Below, piece after piece: positions 8,139-16,139 of a stretch of 42,284 nucleotides of DNA. Numbering within the stretch: position 1 is the stretch's first letter; the number at the start of each line of letters is the position of its first letter. Source of the stretch: a virus. The position numbers and the translations under genes are program-made. The DNA lies in IMG/VR virus record IMGVR_UViG_3300038423_000056, positions 1 through 42,284 of that record; one strand, given 5' to 3'. A model generated the notes under the pieces. The model saw only the letters and a list, made by a program, of their open reading frames with translations, was not told the origin of the DNA and searched no databases.

Positions 8139-11100
8139 CCGCCGTCTGCAACGCTCAATCGCGGAATTATGGCTTTAAGCGTAAAGGGTAAGGGCAGATC
8201 ATGGACGATTGTTATTGTTGCCTCATCGTCCCACCCGCCATCTATATCAACCGTTATGTCGCCTGTAAAAAGAGTAGGCGCTGTACCCGTTCCAAACGGG
8301 ATCAAGTAGGTATTGCCCGGACTCAGGGAATAGCCGAAAACGCCGAGAGTTCCCGGAGCAATAGAATAACCATAGCCAACATTGTAAAGTTTTTTATTAT
8401 TAGACCCCACCTTGCAGCCAAATGTTTCATAGAAGCATAAAGTAGCACGGCTTATCTTTTGCTTTTTCCCCCTTGATGTTCCTTGCTGGCTGCCGATATT
8501 AGGATTCATCGGATCTATTGTTGTGGTATAGGGAAGTCCTATGTGGATTTTATTACAGTAATACGAAAAAGTTATAGTATCTGCGGCAACCGTTTCGTCA
8601 AAGATAATTGCCCCGTCACCCAGCGCCTGCACTTCCTTGCCCATAAGATAGGTCATGCCGGAAATTACATTCGTGACTTTCGTGGCAGTTCCGCCCGACG
8701 CGTAAGCAGTCCATCCCGTAGAATCAATACCTAACAGCGAAAAAGTATTCGTTGTATAATAGACTGTGATTGTAATTGACGTGCAACTCCATGTTGCTCC
8801 AATGGCATGTGTGCTGACCCCAACATCTACACCGAAACCGCTATTGTTATTGATGTCAGAATATAACCAATCGCCATCCCACAAATCAGAAGAACTGCCT
8901 AACGGGGTTGTGATATTAGAAAACCACCATGACGTTCCGCCCTCAAGGTTTATCCAGTTTTGCGTGTCACCATAATCTGAGCCAGCCTTCATTAATGTAG
9001 TTTTGGGGTCAATAGCGACAGTAGAACCCGTAGTATTATATTGAACCTTAATTCCCCTTATGACCGCATTGGAAGGAACGGTAAAACCAAAGCCTGTTAT
9101 TTTTTCATGCGTGTTCGTGCCGATGCTGCTTGAACCCCAGCCCGACACAGTTTTGGCCTGATTACTTACAGCCCCTACTCCCGTTACGGTGTAGGCTGCG
9201 GTATTGTCTTGATTGACTTGCGTCATTCCCAGCACGCCGGAAATATTAACTAAATCACCGTTAGCGAAAGTATGGCCGGGAGCGGTCACAACCGGGGGAG
9301 CGGCCTTGCTGATGTTCGTTATATTAACTGCGTCTCCGCCGTCCCACGTCAAGCCTGCATGAACAAAGAAGGCTTCTGTAATGTCTCCAAATATCTCTTG
9401 CGGCATGAAGTATTCAACATATCGAACCGTCGCCCCGTTAATAGTTCTATTGACAATAATCCATACCTGATCTTCGTCATTGTCCTGACTGACAGAAGCC
9501 ACAGATTCAATAACGCCGTCCGTGACGATTCTAAACCAAGCATAGACCTGTTCCTGACTTTCAAAGGTCATGCCGAGTAATTGGCCGTCCGCCCTTACCG
9601 CCCAAAAGATAGGGTAAGGTTCTGCCTGAAAAGCCGTTTGTATAATGCCGGAAGTGTCTTTAGTTGGCCCTATGGTAATATGCCTTGCAACGCGGGTTAA
9701 ATCCGGGGCTATCCATTGATTAGTCTGCCATTGATATTGAAGCAGCCGCACAACCCTTGCTGACCGCGTAACCCATATAATTGAATCATTGACCATTTGC
9801 GGGGCTATCTTGCCAACGCCTGTTGAAATCTGTTTTTCGTTATCCACATTGGCCTGTGAAAGAGAAGCGCCATTTGTTCCGCCCATCCCCCAAACGCCAT
9901 CAGCCGTGCCGATCATTAACATCTGCTTCCCTACAAGCCAGCGTATGCGGTCAACCTGACCTGAAACCATCGTAAACTGAAAGGCATGATCTTCTTCGTT
10001 AAGGTCACAAATGAAATCGGGGTAATCGCTTTGCACGCTACCATCTATATCTTGTGGTTTATTGTCAGACCCGGCAAGGACAAGACGCTGTTGAAATAGG
10101 GTTCCGCAATCAGGATAATCTCCCGTAGCGGCGAACATATTATTTACCGCAACAACAAATCCGCCAGCGACATAGGCATTAAACTGTGTTGTATCTATTA
10201 CCGCCCCGGTATCCGGGTCTTGAAGGTTAAACCGTTTCCATGAACCTGGCCCACCCGTAGTATAGTTATAAACAAGAAACTCCCCCCCGTTAAGTTCAAC
10301 CATGCCGGAAATTCCACTCATGTAGATTCTCTGACCAGTTGCTAATCCATCTTTAGTTACGTAAACGAGTGCGGGGTTTTGTTGAGAAATTGAAGCTATT
10401 GGATTGCCTATGTCTGCATATCCGGCGCTAACCGGGCCTTGAGTTCCCCTGCATGAAAGGTTTTGAAAAACCCAGCCAAAAGAGCAATACCGCATAAGTT
10501 CTGCCGGAGGATAGGAATGGTGAAAAATATATAATACATCCGCACTTTGCGAATTGACGTCTAAATCAAACAGGTCTGCCGCGAGGTATGGTGTGGTAAT
10601 CTCAACAACAGTAGCGGGTGAATAAATAGACCAATCAACGGTAAAGAGCGGAGGGAATTCATATTGATTATTATGGTTCGCCACGTATGCTTGAGCAACC
10701 GTGGTCATTGACGAAGATGTGGTTGTAGGGGCGACGATAGCCGGAGTTGTATTGTATGCTGAATTCGCGTCAACCGTCCAGCCCGTCAAGTTAATATATT
10801 CATCGGTAGCGCCGTTTAAACCGACCAGCGCAACGATTGCGGCTTGAATATTCGTGGCACTATTTTTAGAAGGAGTTGCGTCTGCAAGTAGAATACTAAG
10901 ACCCTGATTCGGTGTTATGCCATTTTTAGCAACGGAGAGTGTGTCTCCTGTATTAACGCCTATGGTAATGGTAACATTGCCTGTATAAAATTGTGCAAAG
11001 GGGGCTATGATGTTAAGAACCTTTGACCCCGTAAAAGAAAAAGAGGCATAAGCCCCTACCTTAACGTACTGTCCCGCCGTGTAAGCCGTGCCGGGAACGT

Positions 11101-11431
11101 AGTTGCTCAGGGCGGTAACATCACCTGTAACAAGTCCGGCATTTGCGCCTGTAGCCCATACCCTTATATACTGATTGCCAAACTCTAAAATATAATTCTG
11201 AATTGTGGAAAAACTGAAAGAGACAAGCCGTGCCTTGCTTGCACTGCCATACTTAGTAGAACCACCATAATAAGTACCGGGCATTTTCTTTGCCCCACCC
11301 TCTACAAGAGGTAAGGCGTTCTCAAGCGTTTGACAGCCGCTTGCGTATTTAGAAATGTCCGTGCGGGCTTCTATTAACCCCGAAAGCTCCCCGGCATTAA
11401 AGCTATTGATTGGAATAGAAGACTTAAACAT
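8135..11431 (-). CDS. Tail nozzle protein (T7 gp12-like, tail tubular protein B)
   Basis: A 1098-aa beta-rich protein directly after the adaptor gene. Its N-terminus (NSFNAGELSGLIEARTDISKY) is typical of podovirus nozzle or stabilisation proteins, which form the tip of the tail tube. A segment around residues 290-560 contains the characteristic QRLVLAGSDNKPQDI and WLVGKQMLMIGTADGVWGM stretches. It is longer than T7 gp12 (about 794 aa); the extra length is largely a Thr/Ser/Gly-rich insertion at about 700-980 that may form surface beta-domains. The stop of the adaptor gene overlaps its start. Confidence 0.75.
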   Translation of the reverse strand: MFKSSIPINSFNAGELSGLIEARTDISKYASGCQTLENALPLVEGGAKKMPGTYYGGSTKYGSASKARLVSFSFSTIQNYILEFGNQYIRVWATGANAGLVTGDVTALSNYVPGTAYTAGQYVKVGAYASFSFTGSKVLNIIAPFAQFYTGNVTITIGVNTGDTLSVAKNGITPNQGLSILLADATPSKNSATNIQAAIVALVGLNGATDEYINLTGWTVDANSAYNTTPAIVAPTTTSSSMTTVAQAYVANHNNQYEFPPLFTVDWSIYSPATVVEITTPYLAADLFDLDVNSQSADVLYIFHHSYPPAELMRYCSFGWVFQNLSCRGTQGPVSAGYADIGNPIASISQQNPALVYVTKDGLATGQRIYMSGISGMVELNGGEFLVYNYTTGGPGSWKRFNLQDPDTGAVIDTTQFNAYVAGGFVVAVNNMFAATGDYPDCGTLFQQRLVLAGSDNKPQDIDGSVQSDYPDFICDLNEEDHAFQFTMVSGQVDRIRWLVGKQMLMIGTADGVWGMGGTNGASLSQANVDNEKQISTGVGKIAPQMVNDSIIWVTRSARVVRLLQYQWQTNQWIAPDLTRVARHITIGPTKDTSGIIQTAFQAEPYPIFWAVRADGQLLGMTFESQEQVYAWFRIVTDGVIESVASVSQDNDEDQVWIIVNRTINGATVRYVEYFMPQEIFGDITEAFFVHAGLTWDGGDAVNITNISKAAPPVVTAPGHTFANGDLVNISGVLGMTQVNQDNTAAYTVTGVGAVSNQAKTVSGWGSSSIGTNTHEKITGFGFTVPSNAVIRGIKVQYNTTGSTVAIDPKTTLMKAGSDYGDTQNWINLEGGTSWWFSNITTPLGSSSDLWDGDWLYSDINNNSGFGVDVGVSTHAIGATWSCTSITITVYYTTNTFSLLGIDSTGWTAYASGGTATKVTNVISGMTYLMGKEVQALGDGAIIFDETVAADTITFSYYCNKIHIGLPYTTTIDPMNPNIGSQQGTSRGKKQKISRATLCFYETFGCKVGSNNKKLYNVGYGYSIAPGTLGVFGYSLSPGNTYLIPFGTGTAPTLFTGDITVDIDGGWDDEATITIVHDLPLPFTLKAIIPRLSVADGG

Positions 11432-12144
11432 TATCTACCCGCGTTCTCCCACTCTTGCCCCCCGGCCTCATCATCTAAATAGTCAAGTGATTCATTAACA
11501 GCTTCGGCGGAGTTAAGGGAGTTCTTATAATCCTGCATCTTATTGACGGCCTTTTCTTTGTCTTCTGTGATGGAGATTGCAAGTTCCGCCGCAAGCCTGT
11601 TCGCAAGGCAGTTGATAAAAGCGGGTGTGCATAATGTGTAATCAGAAATCAGGCGGATATAGTTGATGTAAAGGTCTTGCTCTGTATTGTCGTAATCGGT
11701 AAAGAGACAAAGCACGCTGGTATCAGGCAATGCCTCTATGACATACGGCAATCCGGCGGGATAAACAGGCGGATCATAATTAAAGAAACGTGAATAACCC
11801 GACGTGTCAATAATGTTGTACCAGTAGCCCAAAGGATAGGCCACGGGATTAACGCCTTTTGAAGTTGACTCTTTCGGTTTAACAAGACGTAAGAAATCAG
11901 AAGGCAGGGGATATGCAAATTGATAAGCATAGAGCGGCGCTTCCGTAGATTGCGACATTTTATATCGTGTCTTTGCAAACCGCCAATCCCGCGCCTGTAA
12001 TACTTCTTGAAAAATATAATCCCAAACGGCAAGGGCTTTTATCGAATTGGCCGACCCTTCATCAATGGCCGAGATTATGCTGGCACCAATGCGTAACAGG
12101 GCAAGATTTATAATGCCCACCTGCGAAGCGCTGGGAGTTCCCAT
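11431..12144 (-). CDS. Head-tail adaptor (T7 gp11-like, tail tubular protein A)
   Basis: A 237-aa mostly helical protein. The N-terminus (IINLALLRIGAS) followed by LQARDWRFAKTR and later YINYIRLISDY is the pattern of the gp11/gp4-type adaptor that docks under the portal and connects to the nozzle. It is followed immediately by the nozzle gene. A strong hairpin at 12157-12190 lies just upstream, between this first tail gene and the last head gene. The SD is AAGGGG, about 6 bases before the ATG. Confidence 0.75.
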   Translation of the reverse strand: MGTPSASQVGIINLALLRIGASIISAIDEGSANSIKALAVWDYIFQEVLQARDWRFAKTRYKMSQSTEAPLYAYQFAYPLPSDFLRLVKPKESTSKGVNPVAYPLGYWYNIIDTSGYSRFFNYDPPVYPAGLPYVIEALPDTSVLCLFTDYDNTEQDLYINYIRLISDYTLCTPAFINCLANRLAAELAISITEDKEKAVNKMQDYKNSLNSAEAVNESLDYLDDEAGGQEWENAGR

Positions 12145-12156
12145 AAAATCCCCTTA

Positions 12157-12190
12157 AGGATAAGGGGGCGTTTTAAGCCCCCCCTGTCCT
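12157..12190 (-). terminator. GC-rich hairpin between head and tail genes
   Basis: GGGGGC (12164-12169) pairs with GCCCCC (12177-12182) across a short A/T loop, and AGGA (12157-12160) can pair with TCCT (12187-12190). On the transcribed minus strand there is no run of T after the stem, so it is not a classical intrinsic terminator. It could attenuate transcription or protect an mRNA end. The outer arm overlaps the stop codon of the zinc-finger gene. Confidence 0.4.
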
Positions 12191-12557
12191 AATTATGCGA
12201 CCTCATGTGTGACTGTAAACCAAAGGCGTTTTTTGCGATAAACTCGCATCCATCAAAGGTACACATGAATTCGTTGTCATCTATCTTTACGCCGAGGCTT
12301 TTAAGTTCAGCGTCGAATTCATTTGGATTTGCCTTTGATAAACGCTCATCCTTGTAACCAAGCGCCCTCTGGTTTTCCAGCGTTTTCAGCCGCCGTTCCT
12401 TTTCCGTTTGGAGGGCAATGATTCTGCCCTCCTTTGGAAGTTCGAAATAAATCGCGCATGGATTAGTCGGGTCAATATTGTATATCCTTTCCCGGTCATA
12501 CCTTACTGCCTGACCATCAATGCAGTCTTTTAAACACTTCACTGCTTTACAAAGCAT
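12189..12557 (-). CDS. Virion-region protein with a C-terminal C2H2 zinc finger
   Basis: A 122-aa protein of unknown function placed between the capsid cement gene and the adaptor gene. Residues 99-121 read C-x4-C-x12-H-x3-H (C99, C104, H117, H121) with Leu at the position two residues before the first His, the classical C2H2 finger spacing. The N-terminal 35 residues carry four more cysteines, and the middle is charged and helical. The position suggests a structural or assembly role; DNA or protein binding through the finger is inferred. Bacterial Ros/MucR fingers differ in spacing. Confidence 0.6.
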   Translation of the reverse strand: MLCKAVKCLKDCIDGQAVRYDRERIYNIDPTNPCAIYFELPKEGRIIALQTEKERRLKTLENQRALGYKDERLSKANPNEFDAELKSLGVKIDDNEFMCTFDGCEFIAKNAFGLQSHMRSHN

Positions 12558-12572
12558 TTAAAATGCTCCTTT

Positions 12573-12974
12573 CTATGAGGGTGGTTCCGCATCGCCAAGA
12601 TACATTGTTACATACCCGGCGGTAAGTGCCTCGGACACATGCGCGGCAACAGCACCAACATACTGAAGCATGGTGTGGGATGCCATTGGAATAAAGATGT
12701 GCGCCCCTGCGGTACAATCACTTACCTGAATCCGCGCCGTTGTGTGCTTCGTGCTTGATGTGCTGAGGTTATCAGAGGCGCTATGGACAATACTAAAATC
12801 CATACCACTTGCCGCACCTGTGAACGCTGTAGTGATAATGATGTGCAGCCCGAACTTACCGCCCTTATTTACATTCGGCTTTGCTACTCCGAAGTTCACG
12901 GTGTTCGTGGAAACAATATCCGTTGTCACTATCCCGTTGTCGGTTAAAAGATATTTATAATCATAAACTGGCAT
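12573..12974 (-). CDS. Capsid decoration/cement protein, Bbp16-like
   Basis: A 133-aa beta-rich protein with no cysteine cluster, directly downstream of the major capsid gene. Its size, the N-terminal strand pattern and the C-terminal AGYVTMYLGD ending fit the cement protein of Bordetella phage BPP-1 (Bbp16), which clamps capsid subunits. The identification is by position and overall pattern. It is preceded by a strong AGGAGG ribosome-binding site. Confidence 0.5.
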   Translation of the reverse strand: MPVYDYKYLLTDNGIVTTDIVSTNTVNFGVAKPNVNKGGKFGLHIIITTAFTGAASGMDFSIVHSASDNLSTSSTKHTTARIQVSDCTAGAHIFIPMASHTMLQYVGAVAAHVSEALTAGYVTMYLGDAEPPS

Positions 12975-12987
12975 ATTGCACCTCCTC

Positions 12988-14031
12988 CTAACTCAACCCG
13001 GTTTCGGTGTTGGTAATTTTTTCTGCGACCATGACCGGGATGCCCTGGAAGCGTGTTACTGGCCTACCCCACACGTCGCCCGTTGCCGGGTCTTGCGTGA
13101 AGTAGGTATTCGTCTTCTGAGACACCGCACGAATATCCATCTGCGTCTTCACGGTTCTGTTGCAGAAAATCACCGTGCCGGGATCTTCACCCAATCCAGG
13201 GAGCTGATTCTTCAACTGGATAAGAGCTTCCTCGTCGAAATTGGCCGCACCGCCTACCATGGTTCCGATGCTGGAATATCTTTGGACGCATCTTTCATCG
13301 TCTATTTCAATACCAACAAACCAAGTGAAGTGTGTACGGAGAACCTCAAAGAGAGAACCGCTTGTCCCGCCGGATGCTCCCGCCTCCTTTGTGACTTTTC
13401 CGAGGTCTTCAATTTCAAGGCCGCCCGGAAGGTTCTTAGGATAAAGCCCGTAAACTTTCTTGTCGCCGAATTCGATGATCCAGATTGACGTGGTATTTGC
13501 GGAGGTTCCGCCGCCTCCTGAAAGCACGTTGTAATACCATGTCGAATCACCGTTCGGATAAGTCGTGAGGCTGTTAAATCTTGTCAGAAGCCCGTTGAAT
13601 TCACCGGGATAAGTGGCGAGGCTTCCGTAATAGAAGTCATATTCGACCTTCTGTGTCATTCCCTCCACCTTCCGGCGATCCTGGCTCTGCCTCCAAGCGT
13701 TCGGATCATTCTGAATTCTCCACAGTGCATAATCCACTTCCGAATAATCCTCAAACATGGCGATTGGTTCGGACAAGGGCTGTGAGTGTGTGCTTGTAGG
13801 AACGATGCCTTCATTGAACCGTCTTGCTCCGGGAGAACCTATATAGGTATCCCGTGATCCGATGTTGCTCATAATCTGGTTAGAAGCAACCATTGGAAGC
13901 ACTCTCACAAGAGGGCATTTCCTGTCTAAAACCTGTGCCGCCCAAATATACTGACCCTGTGCGTCAAGGGACGTATATTCATTAACGACATCCATTAGGG
14001 TTGCGTAACCCAATACTGCCGCTGTTGTCAT
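12988..14031 (-). CDS. Major capsid protein
   Basis: A 347-aa protein located directly after a scaffold-like gene and before the cement protein. The N-terminal part (LMDVVNEY...LPMVASNQIMSNIGSRDTY) and the late GTVIFCNRTVK...GIPVMVAEKI segments fit the HK97-fold capsid proteins of BPP-1-like podoviruses. No N-terminal protease or cleavage region is evident. The ribosome-binding site GAGGAGGAT lies in one arm of a 6-bp inverted repeat (14037-14042 with 14053-14058), which could modulate initiation. There is no overlap with neighbours. Confidence 0.8.
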   Translation of the reverse strand: MTTAAVLGYATLMDVVNEYTSLDAQGQYIWAAQVLDRKCPLVRVLPMVASNQIMSNIGSRDTYIGSPGARRFNEGIVPTSTHSQPLSEPIAMFEDYSEVDYALWRIQNDPNAWRQSQDRRKVEGMTQKVEYDFYYGSLATYPGEFNGLLTRFNSLTTYPNGDSTWYYNVLSGGGGTSANTTSIWIIEFGDKKVYGLYPKNLPGGLEIEDLGKVTKEAGASGGTSGSLFEVLRTHFTWFVGIEIDDERCVQRYSSIGTMVGGAANFDEEALIQLKNQLPGLGEDPGTVIFCNRTVKTQMDIRAVSQKTNTYFTQDPATGDVWGRPVTRFQGIPVMVAEKITNTETGLS

Positions 14032-14057
14032 TTTTTATCCTCCTCAAACAGAGAGGA

Positions 14058-14786
14058 TTATTTCTTTGGAGGCTCGGGACTCTTATCGTAAACGATTCCG
14101 CCCTTCTCCCCCGCTCCCGGTCTTGGAGACCCCGGAGGACTCTTATCCTCTCCCGTAAGTTTTGCTACGTTAATCATGAAGCGGATAAGGCTTGGATGGT
14201 TTCCAATTTTGGTTTCATTTACGAACTTATCGAATTCATCATTAGAGAATTTTTTCCAAACCCTCTTGACGAGTTCGACGCTTGCATCGTATTTGTCTCC
14301 TAATTCCGCCTTGAGTTTCGTTTCCGCTTCGCCTTTTTCCTTCTCACGCAGCTCAACCTCGGCCTTTACAACATTTCCCAAGTAGGCATTCCACGCATCC
14401 CCGATCTTCTTTCCAACTTCTTTTGAGATGCCATTTTCAAAAAACAGGTTTCTTGCCCACTGTGAAATTTTCGAGTCCATCGGTTTCCCGTCCGGGCCAA
14501 GAAGCTCATAATCTTCTGCCTTGTCCGGCCTTCCGATAGCTTTGTAATAAGCCGCTTTGTCTGCGTCCGTGGCGTTTTCTGACAACTTCGGGATTGAATT
14601 CTCAAGGCGCTTATTCAGGTCAGGTATTACCTTCCCCTCATAGTCCTTTACCTTCCCCTCGAACTCCGAAACTTTCCCCTTCACGTCGAGATAGCCTTTT
14701 GCAAGGTCTCCCGCCGTATTCATTCCGGTAAAAGCCTCATTCGATCTCAGGTCTTCCGGTAGCTGTGCAAGTATCTCGCCTGCCAT
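14058..14786 (-). CDS. Scaffolding protein
   Basis: A 242-aa acidic and Lys-rich helical protein. Residues about 30-60 form repeated GKV-type coiled-coil segments, the middle resembles the widespread phage scaffold segment with the IGRPDKAEDYEL motif, and the C-terminus is Pro/Gly/Lys-rich. It sits immediately upstream of the major capsid gene, the usual place for a scaffold that directs procapsid assembly and is then released. Confidence 0.75.
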   Translation of the reverse strand: MAGEILAQLPEDLRSNEAFTGMNTAGDLAKGYLDVKGKVSEFEGKVKDYEGKVIPDLNKRLENSIPKLSENATDADKAAYYKAIGRPDKAEDYELLGPDGKPMDSKISQWARNLFFENGISKEVGKKIGDAWNAYLGNVVKAEVELREKEKGEAETKLKAELGDKYDASVELVKRVWKKFSNDEFDKFVNETKIGNHPSLIRFMINVAKLTGEDKSPPGSPRPGAGEKGGIVYDKSPEPPKK

Positions 14787-14804
14787 TAAAACACTTCCTT
14801 TCTT

Positions 14805-14990
14805 TTAATGCGCGTTGCTGTTTGGAACAGTTTTATAAACTATCCCTAATTTCCCGCTATAGTTCATGGCGGGTTTCTTCTTTGGTTTTGGCGGTAAAAA
14901 CTTTTTATTCTGCTTGATGTTCTTCTGGATGAAATAATCTTCTTCCAACATCGAGGGGTCTTTGGATTTACCGCCGCTTCCCTTAGCCAT
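14805..14990 (-). CDS. Small Lys-rich protein of unknown function
   Basis: A 61-aa strongly basic protein (many Lys/Pro) between the scaffold gene and another small gene whose stop codon it overlaps by 8 bp. No domain is recognised. Its place in the head operon suggests a minor head or assembly role, possibly contacting DNA, but nothing in the sequence proves this. Confidence 0.6.
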   Translation of the reverse strand: MAKGSGGKSKDPSMLEEDYFIQKNIKQNKKFLPPKPKKKPAMNYSGKLGIVYKTVPNSNAH

Positions 14991-15144
14991 CTTTCTTCTC
15001 CTCTATTGTAGCGGTCTTCACCGCTTCAACTACCGCTGTGAACTTTGGTAACATTTCTACAATGCCCTGATAGTCTCCCTGAATCGGTTGAGACATAAGA
15101 GCATTAAGAATCAATCCGCGCTGGTCTTCGCTGTCGAGAACCAT
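14983..15144 (-). CDS. Small head-operon protein, 53 aa, unknown
   Basis: This short gene fills the gap between the presumed head-fibre gene and the Lys-rich protein. It starts at ATG 15144, preceded by the purine-rich AAGGAAGG, and its stop overlaps the start of the next gene. The product is a mixed helical protein (LILNALMSQPIQGDYQG) with a Lys/Glu C-terminus. Coupling to neighbours on both sides supports it as real. No function is recognised. Confidence 0.65.
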   Translation of the reverse strand: MVLDSEDQRGLILNALMSQPIQGDYQGIVEMLPKFTAVVEAVKTATIEEKKDG

Positions 15145-15160
15145 TCAAAAACCTTCCTTT

Positions 15161-15835
15161 CTATGCTACTGTCCCGTAGGGGATATAATAGAGGCTACCG
15201 CCCACATATATTTTAATCTGGCCTACCTGCGTGAAACTCCCCTTGCTGTTTGCCGCAAATGTTGTATTTCCTGTAAATGAGGTAACAACACATTCCGTTG
15301 ACTGAATACCAACAAGTCCATCCCATGAACCGGCCACGGGCGTAGTCACAGCCATAGCGCAAATCGGCCCGGTGTGCGTTCCTGACAGGTCGTTTGATGC
15401 AGCCATAAAAGCACCTGCCAAAGTGCCGACTACCGCCGTACTTGGACAATCAATTTGACCCCTAACGGCCCCGGCAACATTCACTTTTGAGGATGCCTTC
15501 ATTTCAAGATACCCCCAATGTCCTGCTACATGACCCGTAACCGCACTACAATCCGAATTGACAGATACCCGGTCACAGCCGCCATACCATGAGTTGTTGC
15601 CTGTCTGTGCGGCAGTTAAAAGTAATCTTCGCGAGCCGAACAGATAAGCCGCACCTGAGCCGCTTATAACCGCTCCGCCATCGTCTGCATTGCCCCTCTC
15701 AATCCATGTGCGGGCCGTGGTTAGCTTTAAACCATATCCGGCAGTCGTGGCATTGAACACACCCTTGATTAACTGGCCCGCTGATCCTGACCAAACTAAA
15801 TCTGTCTTTTTCCTCCAAAAATTAATTGCTCCCAT
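15161..15835 (-). CDS. Head-fibre or decoration-like protein sharing the fibre tip motif
   Basis: A 224-aa Gly/Ala/Ser/Thr-rich beta protein in the head operon. The start is taken at ATG 15835, five bases after AGGAGG. Its last 21 residues end in IKIYVGGSLYYIPYGTVA, which closely resembles the ends of both tail fibres (GKVYYGGNTYYIPLYGTIQ in the long form). This suggests a shared C-terminal folding or trimerisation tip. A surface appendage of the capsid is the likely role. The N-terminal part is not recognised. Confidence 0.55.
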   Translation of the reverse strand: MGAINFWRKKTDLVWSGSAGQLIKGVFNATTAGYGLKLTTARTWIERGNADDGGAVISGSGAAYLFGSRRLLLTAAQTGNNSWYGGCDRVSVNSDCSAVTGHVAGHWGYLEMKASSKVNVAGAVRGQIDCPSTAVVGTLAGAFMAASNDLSGTHTGPICAMAVTTPVAGSWDGLVGIQSTECVVTSFTGNTTFAANSKGSFTQVGQIKIYVGGSLYYIPYGTVA

Positions 15836-15851
15836 CACATCCTCCTTTTGG

Positions 15852-16139
15852 TCATTTACGTTTTCTGCGTAAACCCAACAAAGCGTGAATCACGCTTTCA
15901 AAGTTATCCGGCGCAAGAATCCCGCACCTTGCGAGAAGCGACACGCCGACATTATATTCCGCAACCTGAACCTTATTGTCTGGATCAAGTGTAGAACCGA
16001 AATGACAAAGGGCAAGAATATCCGCAAGCACCTCAACGCCAATGCCAGAACCAAATAAGGCGCGATACTTGTCTTTGATCTCCCGCTCATATTTCTCCGC
16101 TTCTGTTTCCTGTTGTACTAAATCAAAATCTTCAGGCAT
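15852..16139 (-). CDS. Bbp19-like phage protein
   Basis: A 95-aa protein with a charged N-terminus and a helical core, RALFGSGIGVEVLADILALC, followed by an acidic loop and a second helix. This is the pattern of the Bbp19-like domain found next to portal genes in BPP-1-type and some T7-like phages. The function of the family is not established. It overlaps the portal gene by 8 bp. Confidence 0.6.
   Translation of the reverse strand: MPEDFDLVQQETEAEKYEREIKDKYRALFGSGIGVEVLADILALCHFGSTLDPDNKVQVAEYNVGVSLLARCGILAPDNFESVIHALLGLRRKRK

Noticed and set aside
12988-16139. Diversity-generating retroelement, suggested by the BPP-1-like head genes
   Set aside because: No reverse transcriptase, template repeat or adenine-biased variable repeat was found in the window.
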